A stretch of 64,000 nucleotides of DNA from JASLDZ01 sp964242625. GTDB lineage: Bacteria > Pseudomonadota > Alphaproteobacteria > Caulobacterales > Caulobacteraceae. Shown here piece by piece: positions 7,936 through 16,532 of this stretch. The notes under the pieces are model-generated. The model made no database searches, was not told where the DNA came from, and was given only the letters and a program-made list of their open reading frames with translations. A program made the translations under genes and the position numbers. Numbering within the stretch: position 1 is the first letter of the stretch; each line of letters begins with the position of its first letter. The stretch covers positions 62,001-126,000 of the forward strand of contig CAXTAO010000007.1 of NCBI GenBank assembly GCA_964242625.1. The letters run 5' to 3'.

Positions 7936-9063
7936 ATGGCGTCCGCGGTCGCTCCTGTCACCACCCTCGTCTCGCGTGACCGCACGCCGGGGCGGGGTGA
8001 GCCGTCGCCGCGGCTGTGGCGGCCCGCTCGGGTGCTCGTCACCCGCACGGCCCGCGACTTCGCGCACGGGCGCGAGATCGCCCGGCGCGCGGCGGCGCTG
8101 GGCTGCGAGGTCGTCGAGCTCGCGGGCGATCGGCTGCCGCCTGCGCGCGCCGAGACCGAGCGCGAGGGCTACCGCCTCGCCAAGTCGACGCTCGCGGTCG
8201 TGGTCGCCTCGCCCGCCAAGCGACGGTTGCAGCCGATCCCGCCCTCGGCCGACTGGCGCTTCGACCTCGCGGAGGGCTGCCACGCCCACTGCCAGTACTG
8301 CTATCTCGCCGGATCGCTGGCGGGTGCGCCGATCACGCGCGTGTACGCCAACGTCGACGAGATCCTGGCGGGCCTCGCGCCCCACCTCGGCCAGGGCGCG
8401 GTCACCTCGACCTCCGCCGAGCGGGCGGGAGAGGGCACGACCTTCGAGGCGTCCTGCTACGCCGACCCGATGGGCGTGGAGCACCTGACCGGCTCGCTGT
8501 CCCAGGCCGTGCGCTTCTTCGGGGCGTGGGACGCGCCGGTGCAGCTGCGCTTCACCACCAAGTTCGCGGGGGTGGAGCCGCTCCTCGGCCTCAACCACGG
8601 CGGCCGCGTGCGCGTGCGCATGTCGGTGAACGCGCCGGCGCTGATCCGGCTGGAGGGCGGCACGAGCCCGCTCGCCGCGCGGCTACGCGCGCTGGGGCGC
8701 CTCGCCCGCGACGGCTACAAGGTCGGTCTGACGGTGGCCCCCATCCAGCCGGTGGAGGGCTGGCGCGAGGGGTACGACGCGCTCTTCGCCATGGCCGCCG
8801 CCGAGTTGGACGGCGCGCCCGGCCTCGACCTCACCGCCGAGCTGATCACCCACCGCTTCACGCCCAAGTCGAAGGCGGTGCTGCAGGGCTGGTACCCCGG
8901 CAGCCCGCTCGAGATGGACGAGGCTCTGCGGAGCCGCAAGCTGACCAAGTTCGGCTCGGTCAAGCACGTCTACCCCGCCGCCCAGATGCGCGAATTGCGC
9001 ACGGAGATCACCGCGGCCCTGGCGCGGCGGCTGCCGGCCGCCAAGCTCCTCTACTGGACCTGA
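7936..9063 (+). CDS. Spore photoproduct lyase (SplB)-like radical SAM protein
   Basis: The protein has 375 residues. The radical SAM cluster motif is CHAHCQYC, with Cys at about residues 115, 119 and 122. Flanking segments match SplB style: PSADWRFDLAEGC before it, and FTTKFAGVEPLL, VRMSVNAPALIRLEGGT, KVGLTVAPIQP and HRFTPKSKAVLQGWYP after it. In Bacillus the family reverses spore photoproduct in DNA. Here there is no sign of sporulation, so the role may be repair of another thymine lesion or a different radical reaction. The ATG has a poor ribosome site (GGGG directly in front), so the exact start is uncertain. Confidence 0.8.
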   Translation: MASAVAPVTTLVSRDRTPGRGEPSPRLWRPARVLVTRTARDFAHGREIARRAAALGCEVVELAGDRLPPARAETEREGYRLAKSTLAVVVASPAKRRLQPIPPSADWRFDLAEGCHAHCQYCYLAGSLAGAPITRVYANVDEILAGLAPHLGQGAVTSTSAERAGEGTTFEASCYADPMGVEHLTGSLSQAVRFFGAWDAPVQLRFTTKFAGVEPLLGLNHGGRVRVRMSVNAPALIRLEGGTSPLAARLRALGRLARDGYKVGLTVAPIQPVEGWREGYDALFAMAAAELDGAPGLDLTAELITHRFTPKSKAVLQGWYPGSPLEMDEALRSRKLTKFGSVKHVYPAAQMRELRTEITAALARRLPAAKLLYWT

Positions 9064-9110
9064 TGGAGAGCGGCGCCCAGCCTTAACCACGCCGTAGGGA
9101 ACAGGGGACG

Positions 9111-10028
9111 ATGCTGGGGCGACCGCGAATCCGTCGCTCCGGGACCTCCATGCGCGCGCCCCTCGTCACCGTCCCGCTTGCCGCCGCCCTGTCGCTCGTG
9201 GCGGCGGCGCAGGCGTGGGCGGGATGCAGCTCGGGCTGCGCCTCATGCTGCCTGCCCACGGCGCACACCGTGCAGGTGCCGGGAGTGAACATCACGCCGC
9301 CGCGCGTCACTATCGCGCCGCCTGGGATCGCACTCGCGGGCGTGGGCTCGACCGACGTCTCGGTCGACGTGCAGGCGAGCGCCGCGACCGACGCCTCCGC
9401 CTACAGCGCCGCCCAAGCCCAAGCCTCCGCCGTGGGCAACAGCGCGACCGTCGCCAACCTCCTGGCCTCCGGCGGCGGCTCGTCCTTCTACGTCGAGCAG
9501 GGGCCGTCTTCGACCATCGGCCAGCTGGACGTGTCCGCGCCCGCGCCGCCCGCGCCCGTGTGCCTGGAAGCGGCCCCGGCCGTTAGCCTCATCGCCATCC
9601 AGGCCACCTGCCTGGACGACAAGGACGTGCCGCACCCCGCCAGCCAGGTCATGCCGGGGCGCGACGTGCCCTCGGGCTACGTCGGCGAGCTCTACCGCTG
9701 CATCGCGGGCGCACGCATGCAGTACGTCACAGGCGCATGGACCGGGGCGGAAGCCGCCTTCGGCCGCGGCCAGAGCGCGGTGTGCCGCAAGGGCGAGGCG
9801 CTGTGGCGCGGGCCCGGCGGCGCGATCCAGTGCCGGGCGCAGATAGCGGCGCGCGACTGCAACGAGCGCTCCCTGCTCCGCCGCTACGGCGCGGGCATCA
9901 AGCTCGCGCGCGTGTCCGGCGGCGGCCAGTGCGTCCGCTGGAGCACCGCGGGCGGCGCGGCGGAGGCCCAGCCCTCGCTCGCCGCCGGCATGAGCGTCGA
10001 CGGCGGCGTGGGCGGCGTCGCGCGCTAG
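9111..10028 (+). CDS. Secreted Cys-rich protein of unknown function
   Basis: The protein has 305 residues with a Sec-type signal peptide whose hydrophobic core is VPLAAALSLVAAAQAWA. The mature protein would begin with a Cys cluster, GCSSGCASCCLP. An Ala/Ser/Val/Gln-rich stretch follows (VSVDVQASAATDASAYSAA and onward), then a C-terminal half with about ten more Cys, suggesting disulfides in the periplasm or outside. The start at 9111 has AGGGGACG in front; the ATG at 9150 gives a more compact signal peptide but has a weaker site. It converges with galU. I know no family for it. Confidence 0.72.
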   Translation: MLGRPRIRRSGTSMRAPLVTVPLAAALSLVAAAQAWAGCSSGCASCCLPTAHTVQVPGVNITPPRVTIAPPGIALAGVGSTDVSVDVQASAATDASAYSAAQAQASAVGNSATVANLLASGGGSSFYVEQGPSSTIGQLDVSAPAPPAPVCLEAAPAVSLIAIQATCLDDKDVPHPASQVMPGRDVPSGYVGELYRCIAGARMQYVTGAWTGAEAAFGRGQSAVCRKGEALWRGPGGAIQCRAQIAARDCNERSLLRRYGAGIKLARVSGGGQCVRWSTAGGAAEAQPSLAAGMSVDGGVGGVAR

Positions 10029-10044
10029 AGGCGACGCATGGGTG

Positions 10045-10932
10045 TCAGCCGAGTAGCTTGGTGAAGGCCGCCCGGGCCGCGGCGCCCAGCTCCGGGCTCT
10101 TCAGCGCGAGCGCCACGTTGGCGCGCAGCCAGCCCACCTTGTCGCCGCAGTCGTAGGTGGTCCCCTCGTACTCAAGCGCGTGAAAGGGCTGAACGGCCAT
10201 GAGCCGCGCCATGGCGTCGGTGAGCTGGATCTCACCGCCTGCGCCCGTCTCGCGCACAGCCAGCGCCTCGAAGATCTCGGGGTTGAGCACGTAGCGGCCG
10301 GAGATGAAGAGGTTGGAGGGCTCGGTGCCCTTGGGCGGCTTCTCCACCATGCCGGTCATGGGCCGCAGGCGTTCGCCTTCGTCGCCCTCGAGCTTCACCA
10401 CGCCATACTGGTGCGCCATGCCGGGCGGGCAGGGCTCGACCACCACGATGTTGGAGCCGCCGGTGCGCTCGTAGGCGTCGATGGCCTGCCGGGTGGCGCC
10501 GGGCGCTGCGTCCATGATCATGTCGGGCAGAAGCACGGCGAAGGGCTCGTCGCCGATCACGTGACGCGCGCACCAGACCGCGTGGCCGAGGCCCAAGGGC
10601 GCCATCTGGCGCACGTAGGAAATGTCGCCTTCGCCCGGCAGCTCGCTCACCACCTGGTCGAGGAGGGCGGTCTTGCCCTTCTTGGCGAGCGTAGCCTCCA
10701 GCTCGGGCTGGTGGTCGAAGTAGTCTTCCATCGCCGTCTTGCCGCGGCCGGTGACCAGCACGAAGTGCTCGATCCCCGCCGCGCGGGCCTCGGCCAGCAC
10801 CCAGTCGATCAGCGGGCGATCTACGACGGTCAGCATCTCCTTCGGCACCGTCTTGGCCGCGGGAAGCATGCGGGTGCCGAGCCCGGCCACGGGCAGGACG
10901 GCCTTGCGGACGCGACGAGGGCTGGACGGCAT
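10045..10932 (-). CDS. galU: UTP-glucose-1-phosphate uridylyltransferase
   Basis: GalU makes UDP-glucose from UTP and glucose-1-phosphate for exopolysaccharide, LPS and osmoregulated glycans. The nucleotide-binding motif is VLPVAGLGTRMLPAAKTVPK, followed by KEMLTVVDRPLIDW, and later PLGLGHAVWCAR, LLPDMIMD and VEKPPKG. From the ATG at 10932 it has 295 residues, normal for GalU; a 15-residue upstream extension is possible but has no homology in style. glmS follows in the reverse direction of the map, so three UDP-sugar genes (galU, glmS, glmM) lie within 5 kb. Confidence 0.95.
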   Translation of the reverse strand: MPSSPRRVRKAVLPVAGLGTRMLPAAKTVPKEMLTVVDRPLIDWVLAEARAAGIEHFVLVTGRGKTAMEDYFDHQPELEATLAKKGKTALLDQVVSELPGEGDISYVRQMAPLGLGHAVWCARHVIGDEPFAVLLPDMIMDAAPGATRQAIDAYERTGGSNIVVVEPCPPGMAHQYGVVKLEGDEGERLRPMTGMVEKPPKGTEPSNLFISGRYVLNPEIFEALAVRETGAGGEIQLTDAMARLMAVQPFHALEYEGTTYDCGDKVGWLRANVALALKSPELGAAARAAFTKLLG

Positions 10933-11055
10933 CAGCAGCTGGGTCCCCAGGTGAACGCCGGGCCCGCTACGTTGCACCGCAGCATGACCCGATGTCGCAC
11001 GTCATAGCGGAGGCCGCCCCGCCCCGCCATGACCTTCGCGCGTCTGGCTTTTCGG

Positions 11056-12882
11056 TCACTCCACCGTCACGGACTTAGCGAGGTTGCGCGGCTGGTCCAC
11101 GTCGGTGCCCTTGGCCACGGCCACATGATAGGCGAGGAGCTGGATCGGCACGGCATAGACCAGGGGCGCCACGAGCGGATCGCAGTCGGGCGTCTCGATC
11201 GTTCGCGTGGCGGCGTGGGCGCTCTTCAGCCCCTGCGCGTCGCTGATCAGGATGATGGGCGAGCCGCCGCGCGCCGCCACCTCCTGCAGGTTGGAGAGCG
11301 TCTTCTCCAGGAGCTCGCCCGAGGGCGCGGCCACGACCACCGGCATGTGCTCGTCAACCAGCGCGATGGGGCCGTGCTTGAGCTCGCCTGCGGCGTAGCC
11401 TTCCGCGTGGATGTAGCTCAGCTCCTTGAGCTTCAGCGCGCCTTCCAGCGCCAGGGGGTAGAGCGGGCCGCGGCCGAGGTAGAGGACGTCGCGCGCCTTG
11501 GAGAGGTCGCCCGCGAGCGCGACCACCTCGGCCTCGTGGCCCAGCGCTTCGGAGATCAGCCGCGGCGCTTCCAAGAGGAGCGCGATCAGCCGCGCCTCCT
11601 CCGCTGCGTCGATGCGGCCGCGCTGGAAGGCGGCGGCGACGGCCAGGGCGGACAGGGCGGCAATCTGGGCGGTGAAGGCCTTGGTGGAGGCGACTCCGAT
11701 CTCCGGCCCCGCGTGGGTGGGCCACAGCACATCCGCCTCGCGCGCCATGGAGGAGTGATGCGCATTGACCACCGCGGCGGTGGCGAGGCCGCGTTCCTTG
11801 CACCAGCGCAACGCCGCCAGCGTGTCGGCGGTCTCGCCCGACTGGCTGATCGCCAGCGCCAGCGTGCCCGGGCTCACCGCCGGGTCGCGGTAGCGGAACT
11901 CCGACGCGATCTCGACGTCGACCGGCAGGCCCGCCAACCGCTCGAACAGGTACTTGGCGGTCAGACCCGCGAGGTAAGCGGTGCCGCACGCCACGATCTG
12001 CAGCCGGGGGACAGCCGCGAAGTCGACGCCCGGCGATTGGGCGCGCCCGCTCACCGGGTCGACATAGGCCGAGAGCGTATGCTGCACCGCGTCGGGCTGC
12101 TCGTGGATCTCCTTTTCCATGAAGTGACGGTACTCGCCCTTCTCAAGAAGCGCGTTGGACAGCGGCACCACCTTGACCGGCCGCTCGACGGCCTGGCCCG
12201 CGGCGTCAAACACCCGGGCGCCTGCGGCGGTCACCACCGCGTGGTCGCCGTCCTCGAGATAGGTGACGCGCTGAGTGTAGGGCGCGACCGCCAGCGGGTC
12301 GGAGCCGACGAACATCTCGTCCACCCCGTGGCCCACAACGAGCGGCGGCCCGAGCCGCGCGCCGAGGAGGGTGGGCTCGTCGCCCGCCTCGCCCTGCACC
12401 ATCACCGCCAGCGCGTAGGCGCCGCGCAGGCGCGCCAGGGTGGCGCGGAAGGCCTCGTGAGGGGAAGCGGCGCGGCCGAGCTCGTGGTCGAGGAGCTGAG
12501 CCACCACCTCCGTGTCGGTCTCGCTCTCGAAGCGGCGGCCCTGCGCCTGCAGCTCGGCCTTCAGCTCGGCGAAATTCTCGATGATGCCGTTGTGGACGAG
12601 CGCCACCCGCCCGCTGACATGGGGGTGGGCGTTGGCCTCCGTCGGTCCGCCGTGGGTGGCCCAGCGCGTGTGGCCGATGCCTGTGGCCCCGTCGACCGGG
12701 TCGGCCGCCTGCACGCGCTCCAGCTCGCGCAGCTTGCCCGGCGCGCGTCGCCGCTGGAGCGCGCCGTCGGCGATCACCGCTATGCCCGCCGAATCGTAGC
12801 CGCGGTACTCGAGCCGGCGCAGCCCCTCGATCAGCCGCTGGGCCACGGGCCGCTGGCCCACGATGCCGATAATTCCGCACAT
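11056..12882 (-). CDS. glmS: Glutamine-fructose-6-phosphate aminotransferase (isomerizing)
   Basis: GlmS makes glucosamine-6-phosphate, the first committed step to UDP-GlcNAc for peptidoglycan and LPS. The mature N-terminal Cys nucleophile follows the initiator Met in MCGIIGIVGQRPV. The glutaminase domain shows GHTRWATHGGP and HNGIIENFAEL. Two SIS isomerase domains follow with ACGTAYLAGLTAKY, SQSGETADTLAALRW and GRGPLYPLALEGALKLKELS. The C-terminus ends in QPRNLAKSVTVE, the conserved family tail. The length of 608 residues is standard. It is transcribed away from mazEF; I see no glmS ribozyme in the 151 bases upstream. Confidence 0.97.
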   Translation of the reverse strand: MCGIIGIVGQRPVAQRLIEGLRRLEYRGYDSAGIAVIADGALQRRRAPGKLRELERVQAADPVDGATGIGHTRWATHGGPTEANAHPHVSGRVALVHNGIIENFAELKAELQAQGRRFESETDTEVVAQLLDHELGRAASPHEAFRATLARLRGAYALAVMVQGEAGDEPTLLGARLGPPLVVGHGVDEMFVGSDPLAVAPYTQRVTYLEDGDHAVVTAAGARVFDAAGQAVERPVKVVPLSNALLEKGEYRHFMEKEIHEQPDAVQHTLSAYVDPVSGRAQSPGVDFAAVPRLQIVACGTAYLAGLTAKYLFERLAGLPVDVEIASEFRYRDPAVSPGTLALAISQSGETADTLAALRWCKERGLATAAVVNAHHSSMAREADVLWPTHAGPEIGVASTKAFTAQIAALSALAVAAAFQRGRIDAAEEARLIALLLEAPRLISEALGHEAEVVALAGDLSKARDVLYLGRGPLYPLALEGALKLKELSYIHAEGYAAGELKHGPIALVDEHMPVVVAAPSGELLEKTLSNLQEVAARGGSPIILISDAQGLKSAHAATRTIETPDCDPLVAPLVYAVPIQLLAYHVAVAKGTDVDQPRNLAKSVTVE

Positions 12883-13004
12883 GAGGGTCGTCGGCTCCGC
12901 GCTCGCCCGGTCCGCCGCTCCCTTAGGCGTCGCACCGCCGCGTGAACAGGCGTCGAGAACGGGGCGGAGGGAGCGACGCGTTGCGCCGCCGCCGCTTTGC
13001 CGTT

Positions 13005-13014
13005 ACAACATTGT
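13005..13014. promoter_or_regulatory. Short palindrome upstream of mazEF
   Basis: ACAA, two bases, TTGT forms a perfect short inverted repeat 19 bases before the mazE start, in the only AT-rich patch of this intergenic region. MazE-type antitoxins commonly autoregulate through such palindromes, so this is a candidate operator; the assignment is inference. Confidence 0.3.
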
Positions 13015-13033
13015 TTCCACGTGAGGGCGCGAC

Positions 13034-13288
13034 ATGCAGACGTCGATCAAGCGCATGGGCAACTCCGCGGCGGTGCTGCTGCCCAAACCCGTCCTGGCCC
13101 ACCTGCGCGTGGGCGCCGGCGACACGCTGGAGATGGATCTCCAGGAGGGCCGGGTCATCCTATCGCCCGCGCGGCGCAACCCGCGCGAAGGCTGGGCGGA
13201 GGCGGCCCGGGCGCTGGCCGCCTCCGGCGAGGCCGCCGTGGCGTGGCCTGAGCTCGACGTCGACTTCGACCCCGACTGGACGTGGTGA
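13034..13288 (+). CDS. mazE: MazE-type antitoxin (AbrB/SpoVT fold)
   Basis: The protein has 84 residues. Its N-terminal half is a swapped-hairpin AbrB DNA-binding domain: SIKRMGNSAAVLLPKPVLAH followed by GAGDTLEMDLQEGRVILSP. The C-terminal 35 residues are acidic (AWPELDVDFDPDW) and would lie across the MazF active groove to neutralise it. GTGAGG precedes the ATG by 7 bases. The stop overlaps the start of mazF, so the two are translationally coupled, as is usual for toxin-antitoxin pairs. Repression of its own promoter is expected from the family. Confidence 0.9.
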   Translation: MQTSIKRMGNSAAVLLPKPVLAHLRVGAGDTLEMDLQEGRVILSPARRNPREGWAEAARALAASGEAAVAWPELDVDFDPDWTW

Positions 13289-13614
13289 AGCCGTCGCCCG
13301 GCCGGGGTGAGGTGTGGCTGGTCAACCTTGATCCGACCGTCGGCCGCGAAATCCGCAAGACGCGGCCCTGCGTTGTGGTCTCGCCGCCCGAGATCAACGA
13401 CCACCTCTCGCTTGTTCTGGCGGCCCCGTTGACCAGCGGCAGCCGGCCCGCGCCTTTCCGGGTGGCTACGACTTTCAACGGCAAGCCGGGCCTCATGCTG
13501 TTGGAGCAGGTCCGCGCGATGGACAGGGCGCGGCTCGTCAAGCGAGTCGGCCGCCTCGAGCCCGCGACCCTGTCGGCCGCCCTGGACGTGCTGCGCGCCC
13601 TGTTCTCGGACTAG
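13282..13614 (+). CDS. mazF: MazF/PemK-type mRNA interferase toxin
   Basis: The protein has 110 residues with the MazF fold signature GRGEVWLVNLDPTVGREIRK, then TRPCVVVSP, LAAPLTSG and a C-terminal LEQVRAMDRARLVKRVG. The active-site region (R/K in EIRKTRP and T in PLTSG) is intact, so it is likely a functional sequence-specific endoribonuclease. Its target triplet or pentad cannot be read from sequence. Two adjacent GTG codons (13282 and 13285) could start it, both overlapping the end of mazE. The pair sits between glmS and glmM, an unusual place for a toxin-antitoxin module. Confidence 0.9.
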   Translation: MVKPSPGRGEVWLVNLDPTVGREIRKTRPCVVVSPPEINDHLSLVLAAPLTSGSRPAPFRVATTFNGKPGLMLLEQVRAMDRARLVKRVGRLEPATLSAALDVLRALFSD

Positions 13615-13691
13615 GCGCGCCCGATTTCATTTCGCCAACCTGTTGGCGCTAGACTGGCGGCCGACAACGATCGGCGGACGCTCACACCTCC

Positions 13692-15044
13692 ATGGCGCGC
13701 AAGTACTTCGGCACCGACGGCATCCGCGGCGAGGCCAACACCCACCCCATGACCGCCGAGGTGGCGCTGCGGGTCGGGCTCGCGGCGGGCAAGCTCTTCC
13801 TGCGCGACCCCGACCGCCGCCACCTCGTGGTGATCGGTAAGGACACGCGGCTCTCCGGATACATGATCGAGCCGGCGCTGGTGGCGGGCTTCGCGTCGGT
13901 CGGCATGGACGTGCGCCTGTTCGGCCCGCTGCCCACCCCCGCGGTCGCCATGATGACGCGCTCCATGCGCGCGGACCTCGGCGTGATGATCTCCGCCAGC
14001 CACAACGCCTTCGCCGACAACGGCATCAAGCTGTTCGGGCCGGATGGCTACAAGCTTTCCGACGAGCGCGAGCTGCAGATCGAGGCCCTGATGGACGAGG
14101 GCCTGCAGGAGGGGCTGGCGCGTCCCAACCGGCTGGGCCGCGTGCGCCGCATCGACGACGCCCAGGCGCGCTATGTCGAGATCGCCAAGGCGGCCTTCCC
14201 GCGCGGGCGCTCGCTGGCCGGGCTGCGGGTGGTGATCGACTGCGCCAATGGGGCCGCCTACCGCGTGGCCCCGACCGCGCTCTATGAGCTCGGCGCCGAG
14301 GTGATCGAGATCGGCGTCGAGCCCAACGGACTCAACATCAACGCCGAGGTGGGCTCCACCCATCCCAAGACGCTGGCCCAGGCGGTGAAGCAGTACCGCG
14401 CCGACATCGGCATAGCGCTGGACGGCGACGCCGACCGGCTGGCCATCTGCGACGAACAGGGCGCGGTCGTCGACGGCGACCAGATCATGGCCATCGTGGC
14501 CGCCGCCTGGGGGGCCGAAGGCCGGCTCAAGGGCGGCGGCGTGGTGGCCACCGTCATGTCCAACCTCGGCCTCGAGCGCTTCCTGAACGGGCGGGGGCTC
14601 AAGCTGGAGCGCACGCCGGTGGGCGACCGCTACGTGTCCGAGCGCATGCGCGAGGGCGGCTTCAACGTGGGTGGCGAGCAGTCGGGTCACATGATCCTGG
14701 CCGACTTCTCCACGACCGGCGACGGGCTGATCGCCGCTCTGCAGGTGCTGGCCGTGATGGTGGAGGGCGACCGGCCGATAAGCGCGCTCGCCCGCCAGTT
14801 CGAGCCCGTGCCCCAGCGGCTTGAGAACGTGCGCTTCCCCCGCGGCGCGCGGCCCATGGAGGCGGAGGCGGTGCGCGAGGCGGTGAGCGCGGGCGAGGCG
14901 CGGCTCAACGGCTCGGGCCGCGTCTTGGTGCGCGCCTCGGGCACCGAGCCCCTGATCCGCGTCATGGCCGAGGGCGACGACGAGGCGGCGGTGGCCGAGG
15001 TGGTGGGCGGCATAGCCGAGGCGGTGCGCCGCGCCGCCGCCTGA
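13692..15044 (+). CDS. glmM: Phosphoglucosamine mutase
   Basis: GlmM converts glucosamine-6-phosphate to glucosamine-1-phosphate for UDP-GlcNAc synthesis. The N-terminal KYFGTDGIRGEANTHPMT is diagnostic. The phosphoserine loop is MISASHNAFADNGIKLFG, the metal-binding loop is ALDGDADRLAICDE, the sugar loop is GGEQSGHMILADFSTTGDG, and the phosphate-binding loop is RASGTEPLIRVMAEG. At 450 residues all four domains are complete. It acts directly downstream of GlmS in the pathway, and the two genes lie 0.8 kb apart with mazEF between them. Confidence 0.97.
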   Translation: MARKYFGTDGIRGEANTHPMTAEVALRVGLAAGKLFLRDPDRRHLVVIGKDTRLSGYMIEPALVAGFASVGMDVRLFGPLPTPAVAMMTRSMRADLGVMISASHNAFADNGIKLFGPDGYKLSDERELQIEALMDEGLQEGLARPNRLGRVRRIDDAQARYVEIAKAAFPRGRSLAGLRVVIDCANGAAYRVAPTALYELGAEVIEIGVEPNGLNINAEVGSTHPKTLAQAVKQYRADIGIALDGDADRLAICDEQGAVVDGDQIMAIVAAAWGAEGRLKGGGVVATVMSNLGLERFLNGRGLKLERTPVGDRYVSERMREGGFNVGGEQSGHMILADFSTTGDGLIAALQVLAVMVEGDRPISALARQFEPVPQRLENVRFPRGARPMEAEAVREAVSAGEARLNGSGRVLVRASGTEPLIRVMAEGDDEAAVAEVVGGIAEAVRRAAA

Positions 15045-15160
15045 TCTCCGCTGGCTTTGGTCGCCCGTCGCGACTATATGCGCGCGGCTGCAAACGCTGG
15101 GTGGTCGCGCTAGTCTGGCGCGCGCGACTCACGCCGCGGCTCTCTCCAACCAGGGTGCGC

Positions 15161-15442
15161 ATGTCGAATAAAGAAGAGCTGATCGAGTTCGAGGGATCTG
15201 TGGTGGAGCTGCTCCCGGAGGGGCGCTACCGCGTCGAGCTCGAGAACGGCCACGTGGTGCTGGCCTATACGGCGGGCCGAATGAAGCGCAATCGCATCCG
15301 CACGCTCGTGGGCGACAAGGTCACCATCGAGATGACGCCCTACGATCTGACCAAGGGCCGGATCACCTACCGCCACAAGCTCGAGGGCACGACGCCCAGC
15401 GGCATCAAGCCGGGCGCCCGCCCGCAGTTCCGCCGCCGCTAG
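15161..15442 (+). CDS. infA: Translation initiation factor IF-1 with C-terminal extension
   Basis: IF-1 binds the A site of the 30S subunit. The OB-fold core is clear: KEELIEFEGSVVELLPEGRY, RVELENGHVVLAYTAGRM, KRNRIRTLVGDKVTIEM, TPYDLTKGRITYRHK. The common family length is about 72 residues; this one has 93 because of a basic tail, LEGTTPSGIKPGARPQFRRR. The start at 15161 is set by homology; an upstream frame of 20 codons is not family-like. It stands alone between glmM and a convergent TraB/GumN-like gene, without the maf/yacG neighbours common in alphaproteobacteria, so it might be a second IF-1 copy. Confidence 0.92.
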   Translation: MSNKEELIEFEGSVVELLPEGRYRVELENGHVVLAYTAGRMKRNRIRTLVGDKVTIEMTPYDLTKGRITYRHKLEGTTPSGIKPGARPQFRRR

Positions 15443-15451
15443 GCCCCGCCC

Positions 15452-16438
15452 TCAGGGCGGCGCGTCGACCGTCGCGCCCGCCGCCGCGAGCCGGTCGAGG
15501 AGGCCGTTCGCGCGCAGCAGGAAGTGCAGGTCGACGAGCGCCACCGTGCGTCCGGGCTGGGCGAGCGCACGCTCGACCTCCGCGGCGGCCTCCGCCGTGC
15601 CGCGTTCGAGAACCGTTTGCACCCGCGTCTGCGGCAGGAGGCAGCGGTCCAGCACGGCGTTCGACCAATGCGCCCGGACCTCGGAGAGGCGTCCGTCCGA
15701 CCACGCCTGCGCCGCCGCCTGCGCGCCCGCCGCCTCCTCGCTCACTTCGTCGACCGAGGCGTCAAGGCAGGCGAGCTGGGCGGCGTCGGGCAGGCTCGCC
15801 AGCGTCTCGAACACCGGCGTGAGCGACAGCCGGGCCAGCGTGCGCACCGGCACGCCCTGGGCCTTGGCCATGCGCTCCAGCGTGGTGCCGGGTTTGGCGG
15901 TCGAGAGCCCCGCGGTGCGACGGAAGTCGGAGATGAGGAGCAGGCCCGCGGCGGCCGGGCGCCATCGGGCGTAGCGCGCGGGCGGCTGGCCCGCGACCCG
16001 GGCGGCGGCGGCGAAGCGGTCGCGCAGGGCGGGGGGCAGGCGCGCGTCCAGCGGCGTCGACCCTGGCAGGCGGATCGCGCCGGAGCGCAGCATCAGCATC
16101 GCGCCCTGCAGCGGCCCGACCTCCGTCCGCGGCGGCACGAGCAGCGCGCGCGCGCCGGAGAGCGCCGCCTCCACACGCACGGCGTTCCAGCGCAGCTGGT
16201 GGGGCAGGGGGCTCAGGCCGCCGATCACGACAACCTCGCCCGCGCCCCGGCGCACACGCCACAGGGCGGGGCCGGGGGCCCGGCCGACGACGGTGACCGC
16301 GTTCAGCGTCGCGCTCTCGCCGGCGTCGGCGATCCCGGAAGGCGGGGCGGGCTGGGCGTTCGCGCGGCCGCCCGCGACGAGCGCTCCGGCCAGGGCCAGG
16401 CCGAGCAGGCGACGCGGGCGCGGGGCTAAGGGCCTCAT
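15452..16438 (-). CDS. TraB/GumN family protein, exported
   Basis: The protein has 328 residues starting at the ATG at 16438, with a signal peptide rich in Arg then Leu/Ala (RPRRLLGLALAGALVAGG) that ends near ANAQPAPP. The body has the TraB/GumN layout: a beta strand segment LWRVRRGAGEVVVIGGLSPL, then SGARALLVPP, and a C-terminal VERALAQPGRTVALVDLHFLL followed by GLLDRLAAAGATV. The family is related to erythromycin-esterase-like and Tiki proteases, but the metal-binding Gx2H usually seen near the N-terminus is altered here (GGLSPLPHQL). Its role is unknown; a degenerate, non-catalytic copy is possible. Confidence 0.68.
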   Translation of the reverse strand: MRPLAPRPRRLLGLALAGALVAGGRANAQPAPPSGIADAGESATLNAVTVVGRAPGPALWRVRRGAGEVVVIGGLSPLPHQLRWNAVRVEAALSGARALLVPPRTEVGPLQGAMLMLRSGAIRLPGSTPLDARLPPALRDRFAAAARVAGQPPARYARWRPAAAGLLLISDFRRTAGLSTAKPGTTLERMAKAQGVPVRTLARLSLTPVFETLASLPDAAQLACLDASVDEVSEEAAGAQAAAQAWSDGRLSEVRAHWSNAVLDRCLLPQTRVQTVLERGTAEAAAEVERALAQPGRTVALVDLHFLLRANGLLDRLAAAGATVDAPP

Positions 16439-16532
16439 CCGCCCCGTGTCGCCGCCCCGCCCGGGGGTGGCAAGGCCTGCGGCGTCGGGCCGCTCGCGCC
16501 GGAGACCCGGACAGGCGTAGGCTCCCACGATC

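Noticed and set aside
11029..12945. Long open frame on the plus strand opposite glmS (about 638 codons)
   Set aside because: It is a shadow of glmS on the other strand, a usual effect of very high GC. Its peptide is Arg/His/Gly-rich without any family motif.
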